Positions 1-5,292 are shown, numbered from the stretch's first letter. The stretch: DNA of 5,292 nucleotides from JBGPBY01 sp041481485 (GCA_041481485.1 JBGPBY010000510.1:1-5292); one strand, 5' to 3'. The notes: a model not told the origin generated them from the sequence alone. Translations and numbers: made by a program.

Positions 1-1386
1 AATGTCGATGTTCCCCGCCCGGAATTCTCCCAGAACTCGCTCGAAATCTCGCACATGACGCATCGTGTCACGGTCAATGCGTCCGAGTTTCGCATCGGGA
101 AACATTTCGCAGAGATCGGATTCGATGCGTTCGGTACCTTCGCCGACAAACTGCACGTATTCGCTTCCGCACTCGGTGCACTTCACCGGAGGTCTGCGCG
201 ACTGGCCGCAATAGTGGCACAATAGACGGTGCATTCGCCGATGGTAGGTCATGGCGACGCTGCACGAAGAACACTGAAACGTAAAACCGCAATGCCGGCA
301 CAACAGAAACGCCGCGAAACCCCGGCGATTCAGCAGCACCATGGTCTGCTCGCCAAGTTCGAGGCGTACGGCAATGGCCTGCAGAAGGCGGCGTGAAAAG
401 ATGGTCTGTTTGCCTTCAGCCGCATACTCTTCGCGCATGTTGACGATTTCCACCTGAGGCAACGGCCGCTCTTCAACGCGCGAGGCCATGGGAACGTACT
501 TGAATTTCTTCGCTTCGGCATTACGAAATGATTCCATCGATGGCGTGGCCGATCCCAGCACCACTGTTGCGCCGGCCTCTCTGGCGCGAACGATGGCGGT
601 GTCGCGTGCGTTGTAGCGCGGAGTCTCTTCCTGCTTGTAGCTGGTTTCGTGTTCCTCGTCGACCACGATCAAGCCAACATCCGCAAGAGGCGCAAAAACT
701 GCAGAACGTGTTCCAATAACGACTCTGGCGAAGCCACCTCGAATGCGCAGCCATTCGTCAATGCGCTGTTTTTTTGTCAACCCGCTGTGCACCACTGCCG
801 TTTGTCCGGGAAAACGTTCCGCAAATCGCTCCACCAGTTGCGGCGTCAATCCGATTTCAGGAACCAGAACGAGACATGATTTGCCCCGCGTCAGAGTGTT
901 TTCGGCAGCCTGAATGTAAACTTCAGTCTTGCCGCTTCCCGTCACACCATGCAGCAGCACGGGATTGAAACCTTCCGATTGTTGAATGGCGTATAGCGCC
1001 GTGAGTTGATCCGTCGTGAGCAGGAACGGAGCCGGCGGACGCGCCGCAACAGCGTGCGCGCCATCAAATCGGTCCACATGCTTCTGAGAAATGCCAGGCG
1101 GAAGCGCGGATTTCAAGACTTCTCCCAATGGAGCCAGGTAGTAACTCGATATCCAATTGCACAGCTTGAAAATCTCCGGAGGCAGCAAAGGTTCGCGGTC
1201 GAGCACTTTGATGGCAGGCAAAATCTTAAGGTCGGCGGGAGCTTCCCGATTCAGCCCGACGACGAAACCTTCCACCTCGCGATTGCGGAATCTCACCAGA
1301 ACGCGCGATCCAGCGGATACATTGCCGTCCAATTCGTAAAGAAACGTTCGCGAAAGCGGCAGACACACTGCAATGTCGGCCAGCAT
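1..1386 (-). CDS. priA: Primosomal protein N' (replication restart DNA helicase PriA), N-terminal 462 codons; cut by left edge
   Basis: PriA is a 3'-to-5' superfamily 2 helicase that binds abandoned replication forks and starts primosome reassembly. Read on the minus strand from ATG at 1386, the frame is open to the left edge, so helicase motifs IV-VI and the C-terminal domain lie outside. Visible parts: 3'-DNA-binding domain, about residues 1-100; Walker A GVTGSGKT, 147-154; VPEIGLTPQ, 175-183; Walker B DEEH, 243-246; the aromatic-rich loop region SYKQEETPRYNARD, 249-262; GSATPS, 278-283; NRRGF, 353-357. All eight zinc-binding cysteines are present as four CxxC pairs (363/366, 372/375, 390/393, 403/406). 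The start matches the family N-terminus (CLPLSRTF) and lies 4 bases after the udg stop; no clear Shine-Dalgarno is seen, so translational coupling is likely. Oddities: only about 25 residues separate the 3'-binding domain from the helicase, where E. coli PriA has about 100 including a winged helix, and pocket residues near 16, 34 and 57 differ from consensus. The identity is secure. Confidence 0.97.
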   Translation of the reverse strand, partial: MLADIAVCLPLSRTFLYELDGNVSAGSRVLVRFRNREVEGFVVGLNREAPADLKILPAIKVLDREPLLPPEIFKLCNWISSYYLAPLGEVLKSALPPGISQKHVDRFDGAHAVAARPPAPFLLTTDQLTALYAIQQSEGFNPVLLHGVTGSGKTEVYIQAAENTLTRGKSCLVLVPEIGLTPQLVERFAERFPGQTAVVHSGLTKKQRIDEWLRIRGGFARVVIGTRSAVFAPLADVGLIVVDEEHETSYKQEETPRYNARDTAIVRAREAGATVVLGSATPSMESFRNAEAKKFKYVPMASRVEERPLPQVEIVNMREEYAAEGKQTIFSRRLLQAIAVRLELGEQTMVLLNRRGFAAFLLCRHCGFTFQCSSCSVAMTYHRRMHRLLCHYCGQSRRPPVKCTECGSEYVQFVGEGTERIESDLCEMFPDAKLGRIDRDTMRHVRDFERVLGEFRAGNIDI

Positions 1387-1390
1387 GAAC

Positions 1391-2092
1391 TTAGCCGCGG
1401 AGTCGCCGCAGTTCAGTGCCAATCATCTTCATGTCTTCCCACACGTCGCGCTTTTTATCCGGAGAGCGCAGCAAGTAGGCGGGATGAAATGTCGCGATCA
1501 CACGCATGCCGTCGATATCGTGGAAACGGCCGCGCAGCTGGGAAATCGGGACATTGCTTTGAAGCAGGTTCTGCGCCGCGAAGGTTCCCAGGCAACATAC
1601 GACTTTAGGGCGAATCGTTGCCAGCTGACGCTTCAAGAATGGATTGCACGTGGCAACTTCATCGGGCTCGGGATTGCGGTTATTGGGTGGGCGGCACTTC
1701 AGAATATTGCAGATATACACATCGGCACGTGTAATGCGCCCGGGATCGACCGAAGTATCGATGATCTTTGTTAACAACTGGCCGGCACGCCCCACAAATG
1801 GCAGGCCCTGTTCGTCTTCATCCGCGCCGGGAGCTTCTCCAACGAAAACCAACTCGGCATTCGGATTTCCGGAGCCGAACACGATATTGGTGCGAGTCGG
1901 CGCGAGCTTGCATCGCTGGCAGTCTCCAATATCCTCTCGGATGGCCACCAGTGCGTCCGTGTTTGGCCCCGAAGGCGCAACTTGAGGCTCAGGAGGAATC
2001 GTTGCCGTTGCTGCGGCCGCTTCCACGTTGAGAGACGTGACACCGATATCCCTTAAGAATTCGATTTGTTGAATGATTTCCTTACGCGACAT
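1391..2092 (-). CDS. udg: Uracil-DNA glycosylase, family 4 (iron-sulfur type)
   Basis: The enzyme removes uracil from DNA by cutting the N-glycosidic bond, the first step of base-excision repair after cytosine deamination or dUMP misincorporation. With the ATG at 2092 the protein has 233 residues. Motif A GEAPGADEDEQG lies at 85-96, followed by PFVGRAGQLL (98-107). Motif B HPAYLLR lies at 203-209. Four cysteines, 58 and 61 (CQRC), 133 (LKCRPP) and 149 (ATCNP), fit the [4Fe-4S] ligands known in family 4. The N-terminus has a helix-like stretch (SRKEIIQQIEFLRDIGV), then an Ala/Pro-rich linker at about 23-41, an extension seen in many family-4 members and probably flexible. A TTG at 2110 would add six residues, but the ATG has a GAGAG 7 bases upstream and is preferred. 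The gene follows coaBC after a 132-base gap holding an inverted repeat, and priA begins 4 bases after its stop. The name udg is generic for the family. Confidence 0.95.
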   Translation of the reverse strand: MSRKEIIQQIEFLRDIGVTSLNVEAAAATATIPPEPQVAPSGPNTDALVAIREDIGDCQRCKLAPTRTNIVFGSGNPNAELVFVGEAPGADEDEQGLPFVGRAGQLLTKIIDTSVDPGRITRADVYICNILKCRPPNNRNPEPDEVATCNPFLKRQLATIRPKVVCCLGTFAAQNLLQSNVPISQLRGRFHDIDGMRVIATFHPAYLLRSPDKKRDVWEDMKMIGTELRRLRG

Positions 2093-2224
2093 TTTTAGTC
2101 TCTCGCACAATCCATTTCACTGGTGGGGGAATGGGTTCCCAACTGTAGGCGCGGTCTATGACCGCGCACAATCTGTGGAATTGCAATCCCCAAAATTGTG
2201 CGCGGTCATAGACCGCGTCTACAG
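2093..2224. other. coaBC-udg intergenic region
   Basis: This 132-base gap is the largest inside the gene run. Most of it is the REPIN-like inverted repeat at 2141-2226. The part nearest udg has a small 5-bp hairpin (2127-2131 with 2136-2140) and the udg ribosome binding site. I see no convincing -35/-10 pair for a separate udg promoter, and no hairpin followed by a proper T-run that would act as an intrinsic terminator. The coaBC-side palindrome is followed on the minus strand by ACAATTTTGG, only four T's. Read-through from coaBC into udg-priA is therefore plausible but not shown. Confidence 0.6.
2100..2104 (-). promoter_or_regulatory. Ribosome binding site of udg (GAGAG)
   Basis: GAGAG on the minus strand ends 7 bases before the ATG at 2092. 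It favours that ATG over the in-frame TTG at 2110, because the SD-like bases would fall inside the coding region if translation began at the TTG. Confidence 0.6.
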
Positions 2225-2226
2225 TT
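2141..2226. repeat. REPIN-like element: two inverted GTAG-headed palindromes
   Basis: Two 32-base arms (2141-2172 and 2195-2226) are inverted copies with one mismatch (G at 2149 against T at 2218), separated by a 22-base spacer. Each arm is itself a hairpin. The left stem pairs 2149-2156 with 2160-2167 around a TAT loop (core GCGGTCTATGACCGC). The right stem pairs 2201-2207 with 2211-2217 around ATA. Each arm carries GTAG at its outer foot (2145-2148 on +, 2219-2222 on -). GTAG or GGAG at the 5' foot of a palindrome, and head-to-head pairing over about 90 bases, are hallmarks of REP sequences mobilised by REP-associated tyrosine transposases (RAYT/TnpA_REP), whose doublets are called REPINs. 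No transposase is in the window, so the assignment rests on architecture alone. As mRNA the element could fold into one long hairpin at the coaBC 3' end and shield it from 3' exonucleases, or weakly attenuate transcription into udg. Confidence 0.85.
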
Positions 2227-3418
2227 ACTTTTGCCGAAGCAGTGACACCACACGATCCAGAATGGCGTCGGCCAGCACCGATTTTGCAACCAAGGGTACG
2301 TCCTCGGCATTGCCCTCGGCGTCCAGGATCGTGGCGCGATTTGTATCACTCGCAAAGCCCGAATCAGGACCACCCACTGGATTAATTACGATCAGATCGA
2401 GATTCTTTTCCTTCAGCTTCTTCATCCCATTCTTCAACAGGTCTTCGGTTTCCGCGGCGAAACCGACCAATACCTTTCCATTCTTGCGTCTGCCCAATTC
2501 ATGAAGAATGTCGGGTGTGGCTTCGAATTCGAAAGTTCCGTCCGTGCGGGACTTTTTCAGCTTGTTTGCGGACACGTGTTTGGGACGAAAATCGAGCGGG
2601 GCTGCCGCCTTGATGACCACATCCACGGAATCCAGCCGATCCGCGACGGCTTTGCGCATTTCTTCGGTAGACCGCACACGAATTGCGTTCGGGAATTCGA
2701 TATCTGTGGGTCCCGCGACGACGGTAATCTCCGCCCCGCGGTCCTGCGCTGCACGTGCAATCGCAAATCCCATCTTGCCGGTAGAACGATTGCTGATAAA
2801 TCTCACTGGATCGATGTCTTCAACCGTCGGACCGGCAGTGACCAGTATGCGCCGTCCTTTCAGATCCTTCTTTTTTGCAAGCAATGCCGAAACATAATCG
2901 ACAATCGTCTCCACCGGTGCCAGCCGGCCGGGTCCGACCGTTTTGCAGGCCATCAAACCGGTTTCCGGCAAAATGATTCGAGCCCCCCGTGTTTCGAGCG
3001 TCCGCAGGTTGGCTTGAACCGAAGCGTGTTCCCACATTCGGGTATTCATGGCCGGTGCGATCACCAGTGGCGCGGTTACGGCCAGATGCAGGGTCGTGAG
3101 GAAATCGTTGGCGATCCCAGCCGCCAACTTTGCAATGCAGTCGGCTGTGGCCGGTGCAATGAGAAACAGATCGATGGATTCGGCCAGAAAGATGTGATCG
3201 AACACGCCGTCGAAATCGCCCCCGGTAACCGGCGATTCAAACATGTCGACGTACACTTTGTGGCCGGAGAGGGCACGAAATGTAAGGGGCGTCACAAACT
3301 GGGCAGCCCCCTTCGTCATGGCAACGACGACGTCGAAGTCGCGATCCTGAAGCCGTCGGAGCAATTCCGCGGCCTTGTAACAGGCAATGCCGCCACTGAC
3401 TCCAAGTGCGATTTTCAT
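2225..3418 (-). CDS. coaBC: Bifunctional phosphopantothenoylcysteine decarboxylase / phosphopantothenate-cysteine ligase
   Basis: CoaBC carries out two successive steps of coenzyme A synthesis in the cytosol: CTP-dependent ligation of cysteine to 4'-phosphopantothenate (CoaB, C-terminal half) and FMN-dependent decarboxylation to 4'-phosphopantetheine (CoaC, N-terminal half). The 397 residues are close to the E. coli length. CoaC half: GVSGGIACYK (6-15) in the flavin fold, catalytic His75 in DHIFLAE, the APAMNTRMW signature with Asn125 (121-129), and Cys158 in the substrate-clamp motif. CoaB half: AGPTVEDIDPVRFISNRSTGKMGFAIA region (195-221) with Asn210, Lys289 in NKLKK, and VGFAAET (318-324). 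These key residues keep the E. coli numbering. Less usual: Lys159 after the clamp cysteine where Gly is common, and AAAPLDFRP (271-279) instead of the usual AAVADYRP-like motif. The ATG lies 28 bases after rpoZ with no strong Shine-Dalgarno. The TAA stop at 2225-2227 shares two bases with the REPIN-like repeat. Identity is secure. Confidence 0.97.
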   Translation of the reverse strand: MKIALGVSGGIACYKAAELLRRLQDRDFDVVVAMTKGAAQFVTPLTFRALSGHKVYVDMFESPVTGGDFDGVFDHIFLAESIDLFLIAPATADCIAKLAAGIANDFLTTLHLAVTAPLVIAPAMNTRMWEHASVQANLRTLETRGARIILPETGLMACKTVGPGRLAPVETIVDYVSALLAKKKDLKGRRILVTAGPTVEDIDPVRFISNRSTGKMGFAIARAAQDRGAEITVVAGPTDIEFPNAIRVRSTEEMRKAVADRLDSVDVVIKAAAPLDFRPKHVSANKLKKSRTDGTFEFEATPDILHELGRRKNGKVLVGFAAETEDLLKNGMKKLKEKNLDLIVINPVGGPDSGFASDTNRATILDAEGNAEDVPLVAKSVLADAILDRVVSLLRQK

Positions 3419-3446
3419 AGCGTCAAACCGGGTTGAAATTCCGGTC

Positions 3447-3668
3447 TTATACTTCCAGAGCTTCGGCCTTCAGTCTCTTGCGTTCCTCGGCATCCTGAAT
3501 CCGGAACTTCACCAATCCTTCCAGCAACTCCTTCTGAGCGATGCGCGTGGACTTGTTATGTGGACTCTTGATCATCGGACGGCTGCCGCCCTGGAGTTGA
3601 CGTGCACGAAGGGCCGAAAGGATGACAAAGCGATATTTGCTGTCAATACTGTCTGGAATAAGAATCAA
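3447..3668 (-). CDS. rpoZ: DNA-directed RNA polymerase omega subunit
   Basis: Omega is the small RNA polymerase subunit that clamps beta' and helps it fold and join the core enzyme. The 73-residue product is shorter than E. coli omega (91) but has the family core: DSIDSKYRFVILSALRARQLQ (6-26), which matches the conserved helix with the R-A-R-Q motif, a basic stretch (SRPMIKSPHNKSTR), and the helix STRIAQKELLEGLV (40-53). The C-terminus is a charged helix (DAEERKRLKAEALEV). The start is TTG, chosen because GGAGG sits 6 bases upstream and the residues after it (ILIPDSID) look like a normal omega N-terminus; the next Met (residue 32) would remove the conserved helix. The TTG overlaps the gmk stop in a shared TTGA, pointing to translational coupling. 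The gmk-rpoZ-coaBC context supports the call. Confidence 0.94.
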   Translation of the reverse strand: MILIPDSIDSKYRFVILSALRARQLQGGSRPMIKSPHNKSTRIAQKELLEGLVKFRIQDAEERKRLKAEALEV

Positions 3669-4282
3669 GCTGAACCTCCGAAGGAAGCAATAATTTCCTC
3701 GATTCGGGACTGCTGCCGCGACGGCACCGCGTGTCCTGACCGAACAATCGATTCGAGGAGCTGAATGGAATTTTCAAGAACTTCGTTGATGACAATGTAG
3801 TCGTAGTCCCGGTAGTACGGAATCTCACTTTTTGCGATCTCCAGGCGCCGATGAATAGCTTCATCGGACTCCAGTCTTCGCGAACGCAGCCGCCTTTCCA
3901 ATTCAGAATACGATGGCGGCAGAATGAATACCGCAATCGCTTCCGGAATCCTCGACTTTACCTGCCGCGCACCCTGAACATCGATGTCCAGAATCACATC
4001 GCAGCCGGCCTTCAGCTGATGGTCCACAAATTCGTAGGCCGTGCCATACAGCTGGCCGTAGTACTCCGCCCACTCGAGAAATGCACCACGATCGATCATG
4101 CCGAGAAACTCGCTGCGATCGACAAAGAAATAGTCAACGCCGTCCTTCTCCCCGGTCCGAGGTTGCCGTGTGGTGTGAGACACCGAAAACCGCAAATCGT
4201 TGAAAATAGGCAACAGACGCTGAAGAAGGGTGGTTTTCCCCGATCCGGAAGGGGCTGAAACGATATAGAGGTTGGCGCGCAT
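3665..4282 (-). CDS. gmk: Guanylate kinase
   Basis: Guanylate kinase transfers phosphate from ATP to GMP or dGMP, giving GDP for GTP, dGTP and (p)ppGpp pools. At 205 residues it has the standard bacterial length. The P-loop APSGSGKTT lies at 10-18. The GMP-binding domain begins with SVSHTTRQPRTGE (33-45; Ser35, Arg39 and Arg42 fit GMP contacts) and continues with DGVDYFF (47-53), FLEWAEYYGQLYGT (68-81) and LDIDVQGA (98-105). The lid is the Arg-rich stretch RLRSRRLESDEAIHRRL (131-147). The C-terminal helix IVINEVLENSIQLLESIV is typical. The ATG at 4282 puts the P-loop near the N-terminus, as in other members. It lies 16 bases after the yicC stop with no good Shine-Dalgarno, so coupling to yicC is likely. 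Its stop overlaps the rpoZ start. Identity is secure. Confidence 0.97.
   Translation of the reverse strand: MRANLYIVSAPSGSGKTTLLQRLLPIFNDLRFSVSHTTRQPRTGEKDGVDYFFVDRSEFLGMIDRGAFLEWAEYYGQLYGTAYEFVDHQLKAGCDVILDIDVQGARQVKSRIPEAIAVFILPPSYSELERRLRSRRLESDEAIHRRLEIAKSEIPYYRDYDYIVINEVLENSIQLLESIVRSGHAVPSRQQSRIEEIIASFGGSA
3675..3679 (-). promoter_or_regulatory. Ribosome binding site deciding the TTG start of rpoZ (GGAGG)
   Basis: GGAGG on the minus strand lies inside the last codons of gmk (Gly-Gly), with 6 bases to the TTG at 3668. It is the strongest Shine-Dalgarno in the window and is the main reason for accepting a non-ATG start here. Confidence 0.8.
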
Positions 4283-4298
4283 TCACGAACTTATCATT

Positions 4299-5201
4299 TT
4301 ACTCAATATTCTGAACTTGCTCCCGCAATTTTTCGATTTCCACTTTGATTTCGATGGCGGCCTGACCAATGGCGACGCCGCGTTCATTCAATCCGGAAGT
4401 CTTGGAGAGTATGGTGGTCACTTCCCGGTTCATCTCCTGAAGGATGAAATCCATGCGTTTTCCGGTTTCGTCTTTCAGATTCTTGAGGCCGGCAAACTGG
4501 TCCAGATGGCTGCGCAGCCGTGTCGTTTCTTCGGTAATGTCGGCCCGCTCCGCATGAATCAGAGCTTCGGTTTCCAGCCGGTGCCCGCTGTCGGCAACCA
4601 ACTGCGGCGCCAGTTCGGTCACACGCGCGATCAGCTGCTGGCGGTAGTGATTGACGAAGTCCTGAGCGCCGGAAAGGATGGTCACCAGGTGCCGGGCGAT
4701 GATGCCCAGCCGCCGGTCGATATCTTCCATTAGCGAGTTGCCTTCAAGCATGCGCATATCGGTCAATTTGCGAACGGCTTCCCCCGCGGCTTCGTCAAGC
4801 TTCTTGCCGATCAATTCCAGTTCTGCGGGCTGCAGGTCGCTGCCGGTCACCGCGATCAAACCGGGAACACGGGAAAGCATGTCCATGGTCAGATCGCCCT
4901 GAATGGGAAAATCGCTTTTCAGCGTAGACATCAGATCGACATAGGATCGGATCATTGCAAGATTGGCATCGAGGCGGACGTTGTCGCGTTTATAGTCCAC
5001 GCGGACAAAAGCGTCAAAACGACCCCGCTTGAAACTGGAGGTGATCTTCTGCCGGATGTGATTCTCCAGACTCTGAAATTCGCCGGGGATCTTGATGTGG
5101 ATATCGATATAACGATGGTTGACGCTTTTGATCTCGACGAGAACCGTAAGATTCTCGGCTTCCGTTCTCGCGGACCCGAAACCGGTCATGCTGTAAATCA
5201 T
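4299..5201 (-). CDS. yicC: YicC/YloC-family endoribonuclease
   Basis: YicC-family proteins were long described as stress-related proteins of unknown function. E. coli YicC and Bacillus YloC have since been reported as endoribonucleases, and E. coli YicC has been linked to decay of the small RNA RyhB. The 300-residue product is close to the E. coli length (287). It begins MIYSMTGFGS, the family start, followed by VEIKSVNHRYIDI (22-34) and a Phe-x-x-Leu-Glu-x-x-Ile-Arg motif (42-50, the N-terminal YicC domain). The C-terminal DUF1732 domain has ERADITEETTRLRSHL (218-233), the signature GKRMDFILQEMNRE (247-260) and the ending LREQVQNIE, nearly the same as in E. coli. The ATG at 5201 is chosen by family alignment, and the nearby upstream sequence is purine-rich but lacks a strong Shine-Dalgarno. 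It is the first gene of the visible run, 16 bases before gmk. Confidence 0.95.
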   Translation of the reverse strand: MIYSMTGFGSARTEAENLTVLVEIKSVNHRYIDIHIKIPGEFQSLENHIRQKITSSFKRGRFDAFVRVDYKRDNVRLDANLAMIRSYVDLMSTLKSDFPIQGDLTMDMLSRVPGLIAVTGSDLQPAELELIGKKLDEAAGEAVRKLTDMRMLEGNSLMEDIDRRLGIIARHLVTILSGAQDFVNHYRQQLIARVTELAPQLVADSGHRLETEALIHAERADITEETTRLRSHLDQFAGLKNLKDETGKRMDFILQEMNREVTTILSKTSGLNERGVAIGQAAIEIKVEIEKLREQVQNIE

Positions 5202-5217
5202 GTATTGTTCTTTTCAG

Positions 5218-5246
5218 ATTAATGGTTTTCTTTTTGATGTTGTCAG
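5218..5246 (-). promoter_or_regulatory. Possible sigma70-type promoter of the yicC-gmk-rpoZ-coaBC run
   Basis: On the minus strand CTGACA (5241-5246, five of six to TTGACA) and ATTAAT (5218-5223, four of six to TATAAT) are separated by 17 bases of A-rich sequence. The -10 box lies about 16 bases upstream of the yicC start codon, so any leader would be only about 10 bases. The -35 box overlaps the foot of the palindrome at 5245-5268. This is a consensus match by eye only. Confidence 0.35.
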
Positions 5247-5271
5247 CCGCCGGCTCACGCCGGTGGCTACA
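5245..5271 (-). repeat. GTAG-headed palindrome (REP-like) upstream of yicC
   Basis: On the minus strand TGTAG (5267-5271) heads a palindrome. The nine-base arms 5246-5254 (GCCGCCGGC on +) and 5259-5267 pair around a TCAC loop with one mismatch (G5249 against T5264), and A5245-T5268 extends the stem. The TGTAG foot and hairpin resemble each arm of the element at 2141-2226, but the stem sequence differs, so it may belong to another subfamily. It lies 44 bases upstream of the yicC start. It is not followed by a T-run in the + direction; on the minus strand it is followed by an A-rich tract, so it does not look like a terminator for either strand. Confidence 0.6.
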
Positions 5272-5279
5272 GGACTGCC

Positions 5280-5292
5280 GCCGCTACGCGGC
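5280..5292. repeat. Short GC palindrome cut by the right edge
   Basis: GCCGC (5280-5284) pairs with GCGGC (5288-5292) around TAC, giving at least a 5-bp stem that may continue past the window. It lies 8 bases from the TGTAG of the neighbouring palindrome, with a 3-base loop like those of the 2141-2226 arms. It could be the inner part of a second REP-like unit, but the edge prevents a firm call. Confidence 0.35.

Noticed and set aside
1006..1608. 200-codon open frame on the + strand across the priA-udg junction
   Set aside because: It lies opposite two well-supported genes, and its Arg/Ser/Gln-rich translation is typical of a shadow frame.
2093..2110. Upstream TTG start adding six residues to the glycosylase
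   Set aside because: The ATG at 2092 has a well-placed GAGAG, and the extra residues (MCERLK) are encoded by that same ribosome binding region.
2127..2140. Small hairpin (GGGAA/TTCCC) upstream of udg
   Set aside because: A 5-bp stem with a 4-base loop and no T-run does not support a terminator or riboswitch call, and it does not cover the ribosome binding site.
2104..2173. Nine-base direct repeat CGCACAATC at 2104-2112 and 2165-2173
   Set aside because: It could be read as a target-site relic of the REPIN, but the second copy lies within the repeat arm and its inner edge rather than flanking the element. Chance is a sufficient explanation.
2501..3436. 311-codon open frame on the + strand opposite coaBC
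   Set aside because: It is fully antisense to a clear coaBC, its translation is rich in Cys, His, Gly and Arg with no recognisable domain, and it has no convincing ribosome binding site. It is a by-product of coaBC codon bias.
3427..3445. ACCGG/CCGGT inverted repeat in the rpoZ-coaBC gap
   Set aside because: A 5-bp stem with a 9-base loop and no T-run is too weak to call a terminator or operator.
4283..4298. Tiny frame ATG ATA AGT TCG TGA just before the gmk start
   Set aside because: Four codons with no ribosome binding site in a 16-base gap is expected by chance and is not evidence of a leader peptide.

Overview
The window is a run of bacterial housekeeping genes, all on the minus strand, so transcription goes from the right edge to the left. 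In transcription order they are yicC, gmk, rpoZ, coaBC, a family-4 uracil-DNA glycosylase gene and priA; priA runs off the left edge. Every gene is intact where visible, with no frameshift. The + strand carries no gene I can support.

The order yicC-gmk-rpoZ-coaBC-priA is a widely conserved bacterial cluster (Bacillus has yloC-gmk-rpoZ-coaBC-priA). Here a glycosylase gene sits between coaBC and priA. Moderately high G+C, the short omega subunit, the iron-sulfur glycosylase and GTAG-headed intergenic palindromes suggest a soil-type Acidobacteriota or a similar phylum. That is inference: no rRNA or other marker is present.

Region by region: 5202-5292 is the upstream region of yicC, with a possible sigma70-type promoter, a GTAG-headed hairpin and a second hairpin cut by the edge. 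4299-5201 is yicC (endoribonuclease). 3665-4282 is gmk (guanylate kinase). 3447-3668 is rpoZ (RNA polymerase omega), overlapping gmk by 4 bases and starting with TTG. 2225-3418 is coaBC (coenzyme A synthesis). 2141-2226 is a REPIN-like inverted pair of palindromes touching the coaBC stop codon. 1391-2092 is the glycosylase. 1-1386 is the first 462 codons of priA, four bases after the glycosylase stop.

The genes serve basic information processing and cofactor supply: RNA decay (YicC), GMP to GDP (Gmk), RNA polymerase assembly (omega), 4'-phosphopantetheine synthesis (CoaBC), uracil removal from DNA (Udg) and replication restart (PriA). Short or overlapping junctions suggest one transcript from yicC to coaBC, then udg-priA, with the REPIN at the only sizeable internal gap (132 bases).

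I found no new defence, mobile or secretion system. The points most worth a second look are a compact PriA that appears to lack the winged-helix domain and has unusual residues in its 3'-end pocket, and the two GTAG-headed palindrome loci.
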